A stretch of 7,132 nt of DNA from Thalassospiraceae bacterium (GTDB lineage: Bacteria; Pseudomonadota; Alphaproteobacteria; Rhodospirillales; Magnetovibrionaceae): assembly GCA_030637205.1 (NCBI GenBank), contig DAOVVL010000094.1, forward strand, positions 1 to 7,132. Direction: 5' to 3'. This document shows, piece after piece, positions 5,535-7,132 of this stretch; position 1 is the first letter of the stretch; the number at the start of each line of letters is the position of its first letter. Position numbers and translations under genes: made by a program. A model generated the notes under the pieces. It did not search any database and was not told the DNA's origin. It saw only the letters and a list, made by a program, of their open reading frames with translations.

Positions 5535-5597
5535 CAGGCTTTTTTGCAGACGTGCAAATGTCGCTTCCTACCATGAATAATGATCACCAAAGATGTT

Positions 5598-5613
5598 TCG
5601 TCAGTTCTGACGA
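5598..5613. promoter_or_regulatory. Perfect operator-like dyad TCGTCAG-TT-CTGACGA
   Basis: Seven-base arms match perfectly around a two-base centre. The dyad lies in the AT-rich intergenic region, about 30 bases upstream of the -35 element proposed for the cytochrome c gene, as expected for an activator site. I do not recognise the half-site as FNR, NrdR, LexA or Fur. A transcription factor site is the simplest reading. Confidence 0.45.
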
Positions 5614-5643
5614 CGACAGTCCTTTGCTTAATGACCAACTGTT

Positions 5644-5674
5644 TTGGTAATATATTAGAAAAACATAATATACT
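5644..5674 (+). promoter_or_regulatory. Possible promoter of the cytochrome c gene
   Basis: TTGGTA (5644-5649) and TAATAT (5666-5671) are 16 bases apart. TATACT (5669-5674, 5/6 match) overlaps as an alternative -10 at a wider spacing. The surrounding DNA (5641-5700) is strongly AT-rich and includes the palindrome TAATATATTA (5648-5657). A start near 5680 would leave a leader of about 67 bases. Position is plausible, but exact boxes are uncertain because the region is AT-rich. Confidence 0.35.
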
Positions 5675-5746
5675 TTATCAGAAAAAAACCATACAATTGA
5701 CTGTTTCTAAATTCCTCCAAAAGTGCTTTTAAAAAGGAACGGAATC

Positions 5747-6496
5747 ATGCGTATCGGACACCTCCTCCTTTCCGGTCTGGTCATCATCGGATTCGGAATC
5801 CTATCCACTCAAACTGCAAAAGCAGCGGATCTTGCAATTTTATCTCCCAACGTTACGGCCATCATGGATGGCGGTAAGCTTTACGATAACTGGTTCGCCG
5901 TGTTGGAGGTCGACAAGCCGACCCAGACACACGCCCTGTGGCCTGCTTCCAACACCAAGAAAAAAGGCAACGTCACGTGGCGCTGCAAGTCCTGTCACGG
6001 TTGGGATTTCATGGGCAAGGACGGCGCCTATGCCAGCGGGTCTTACAAGAGCGGCATCAAGGGCATCAGGGCCTATGAAGGCAAAGACCCGGCGGCAGTT
6101 GAAAAAATACTCCGCGGATCAGCGCACGGTTTCACACCGGCCATGATTCCCGATGCGGCTTTATCGAAGATCGCCTTGTTTGTTACGGACGGTCAATACG
6201 AACTAGACGTCTTCATTGATCGCGCCACCAAGAAGGCGAAGAGCAACGCGGCGAAAGGCAAGGTCATCTACGATACGTCTTGCTATCTTTGCCATGGTAA
6301 GGACGGCAAGGAAATGAACTTCAAGACCGCCGATGCTCCGGAATACCTGGGCACGCTTGCCAACGGCAACCCGTGGGAAACCATCAACAAGATCCGCCAC
6401 GGCCAGCCTGATTCACAGATGCCGGCGCTTGGCTACATGGGCAACAAAACTATGGCCGATATTTTGGCCTACACCCAGACTTTGCCAATAAAATAA
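5747..6496 (+). CDS. Exported di-haem c-type cytochrome
   Basis: This 249-residue protein starts with a Sec signal peptide: Arg2, a hydrophobic core at about 5-19, and a probable cleavage after A-K-A at 24-26. The mature protein is therefore periplasmic. Two haem-c attachment motifs are present: C80-K-S-C-H84 and C179-Y-L-C-H183. Likely sixth ligands are Met133 (P-A-M-I-P) for the first haem and Met225 (Q-M-P-A-L-G) or Met231 for the second. The two cytochrome domains span about 40-155 and 165-249. The first has a distinctive lead-in, GGKLYDNWF...THALWP, which I have not tied to a named electron carrier. ATG at 5747 is preceded by AAGGAA (5734-5739) at 7 bases; the longer frame from 5723 lacks this and would spoil the signal peptide. 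It is monocistronic, so its redox partner is unknown. Electron transfer is certain from family; substrate or pathway is not. Confidence 0.9.
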   Translation: MRIGHLLLSGLVIIGFGILSTQTAKAADLAILSPNVTAIMDGGKLYDNWFAVLEVDKPTQTHALWPASNTKKKGNVTWRCKSCHGWDFMGKDGAYASGSYKSGIKGIRAYEGKDPAAVEKILRGSAHGFTPAMIPDAALSKIALFVTDGQYELDVFIDRATKKAKSNAAKGKVIYDTSCYLCHGKDGKEMNFKTADAPEYLGTLANGNPWETINKIRHGQPDSQMPALGYMGNKTMADILAYTQTLPIK

Positions 6497-6518
6497 CCAA
6501 TAAACCATGACGTAAACT

Positions 6519-6563
6519 TTCCAGGGCGGTGCCGTTTCCGGTACCGTCCTGATTGCTCTGGAA
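6519..6563. terminator. Large stem-loop between convergent genes, possible terminator without T-run
   Basis: AGGGCGGTGCC (6523-6533) pairs with GGTACCGTCCT (6540-6550): eleven pairs, two of them G-U, with a six-base loop. An outer TTCCAG/CTGGAA (6519-6524/6558-6563) can extend or compete with it. It starts 23 bases after the cytochrome c stop and lies before the end of the convergent acetyltransferase gene. It could stop or stabilise transcripts from either side. There is no T-run on either strand, so intrinsic termination is uncertain. Confidence 0.45.
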
Positions 6564-6671
6564 TACATAAACAATGACGATTGGCCCATATGCATACGTG
6601 CTGCGGGCATATCCTGAATGTCTGCTTATGGTAATGCCCAGAAACTGTTTGACCTGAAATAGTGCTAAGTA

Positions 6672-7132
6672 TCAGGCCGTCCACAGTTCAACGTGACGCC
6701 ACGGTTTAGGCACAGACAGTTTTCCCTCATGCGGCGGCGCACCTGCACCGTTGAGGCAGATGGATTGCCATGCACCGGCCCATTGCGTCGGTAACGGGCA
6801 TGGCGGGGCGCCTTGGTGCCCTGCCTTAAATCCAAATCGAGAGTAATACGCCGGGTCACCGAGAACAAATACATAGCCATTATTAGCGTTTTCCAAATGC
6901 TTAAAACCCGTCCGAACCAACGTGCTTCCGATCCCCTGTTTATGCAAAGTTGGCGTGACCGCAAGCGGGCCTAAAAGCACGACCTTATCGACCCCTCCCT
7001 CAACGTGGCAAAACGTGAAACTGATATGCCCAACGACACCGTTTTCACGTATCCCAACAAGCGATATTACGCCGTGGCCAAAATCCAGAAGCTCCCCAAC
7101 AAGCGGTACCAGATCCTCGTCAGGGAAGGCAT
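6672..7132 (-). CDS. GNAT-family N-acetyltransferase, start beyond right edge
   Basis: The minus-strand frame ending at TGA (6674-6672) stays open to the right edge, giving 152 complete codons with no start needed inside the window. The internal GTG at 6980 is not the start: upstream residues continue the fold (AFPDEDLVPLV..., then G-x-V-V-G-H-I-S-F). The core LGPLAVTP-x-L-H-K-Q-G-I-G-S-T-L carries the acetyl-CoA pyrophosphate-binding Q-x-x-G-x-G/S motif. It is followed by V-L-G-D-P-A-Y-Y-S-R-F-G-F, typical of YhbS-like acetyltransferases. These proteins move an acetyl group from acetyl-CoA to an amine; the acceptor here cannot be predicted. Full members are about 165-175 aa, so roughly 10-20 N-terminal residues are missing. 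It converges with the cytochrome c gene, 175 bases away, and is unlikely to be functionally linked to it. Confidence 0.88.
   Translation of the reverse strand, partial: AFPDEDLVPLVGELLDFGHGVISLVGIRENGVVGHISFTFCHVEGGVDKVVLLGPLAVTPTLHKQGIGSTLVRTGFKHLENANNGYVFVLGDPAYYSRFGFKAGHQGAPPCPLPTQWAGAWQSICLNGAGAPPHEGKLSVPKPWRHVELWTA

Noticed and set aside
6605..6639. GGGCAT...ATGCCC as a terminator for the acetyltransferase gene.
   Set aside because: Six pairs with a 23-base loop and no T-run on the minus strand; too weak to call.

Overview
The window looks like ordinary chromosome of an alphaproteobacterium, probably of the Rhodospirillales type. That placement is an inference from gene content: an NDUFA12-like complex I accessory subunit (bacterial homologues are essentially alphaproteobacterial) beside MCE/MlaD genes, a long (about 1240 aa) alphaproteobacterial-style vitamin B12-dependent ribonucleotide reductase, and an exported di-haem cytochrome c. 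Coding DNA is moderately GC-rich. I see no insertion sequence, integrase, CRISPR array, tRNA or rRNA.

Left part (1-1052, minus strand): an NDUFA12-like gene, then a complete MlaD-type MCE protein, then the first 13 codons of a second MlaD-type protein that leaves the window at base 1. A promoter can be proposed in front of the NDUFA12-like gene, and a second one in the AT-rich gap in front of mlaD. The MCE proteins belong to the Mla system that moves phospholipids between inner and outer membranes.

Centre (1053-5534, plus strand): about 600 bp without a convincing gene leads into nrdJ (1649-5365). This leader is rich in G and C runs and contains several good stem-loops; the best is a pair of abutting stems at 1504-1598. 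nrdJ appears intact, with its radical-chemistry cysteines, substrate loop and C-terminal cysteine cluster. Directly behind it lies a compact stretch (5378-5490) that folds on paper into a closed, multi-stem RNA, ending in a strong intrinsic terminator (5491-5534). It could be a 3'-UTR or an independent small RNA. Its plan resembles 6S RNA, but this is unproven.

Right part (5535-7132): an AT-rich regulatory region with a perfect 7+2+7 dyad precedes a Sec-exported di-haem cytochrome c (5747-6496). A GNAT acetyltransferase gene on the minus strand converges on it and runs off the right edge, so its start is not visible.

The genes serve respiration (NDUFA12-like, cytochrome c), envelope lipid homeostasis (MlaD) and dNTP synthesis (NrdJ); they do not form one pathway. 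I did not find a new multi-gene system. The most interesting unexplained material is RNA-like structure on both sides of nrdJ.
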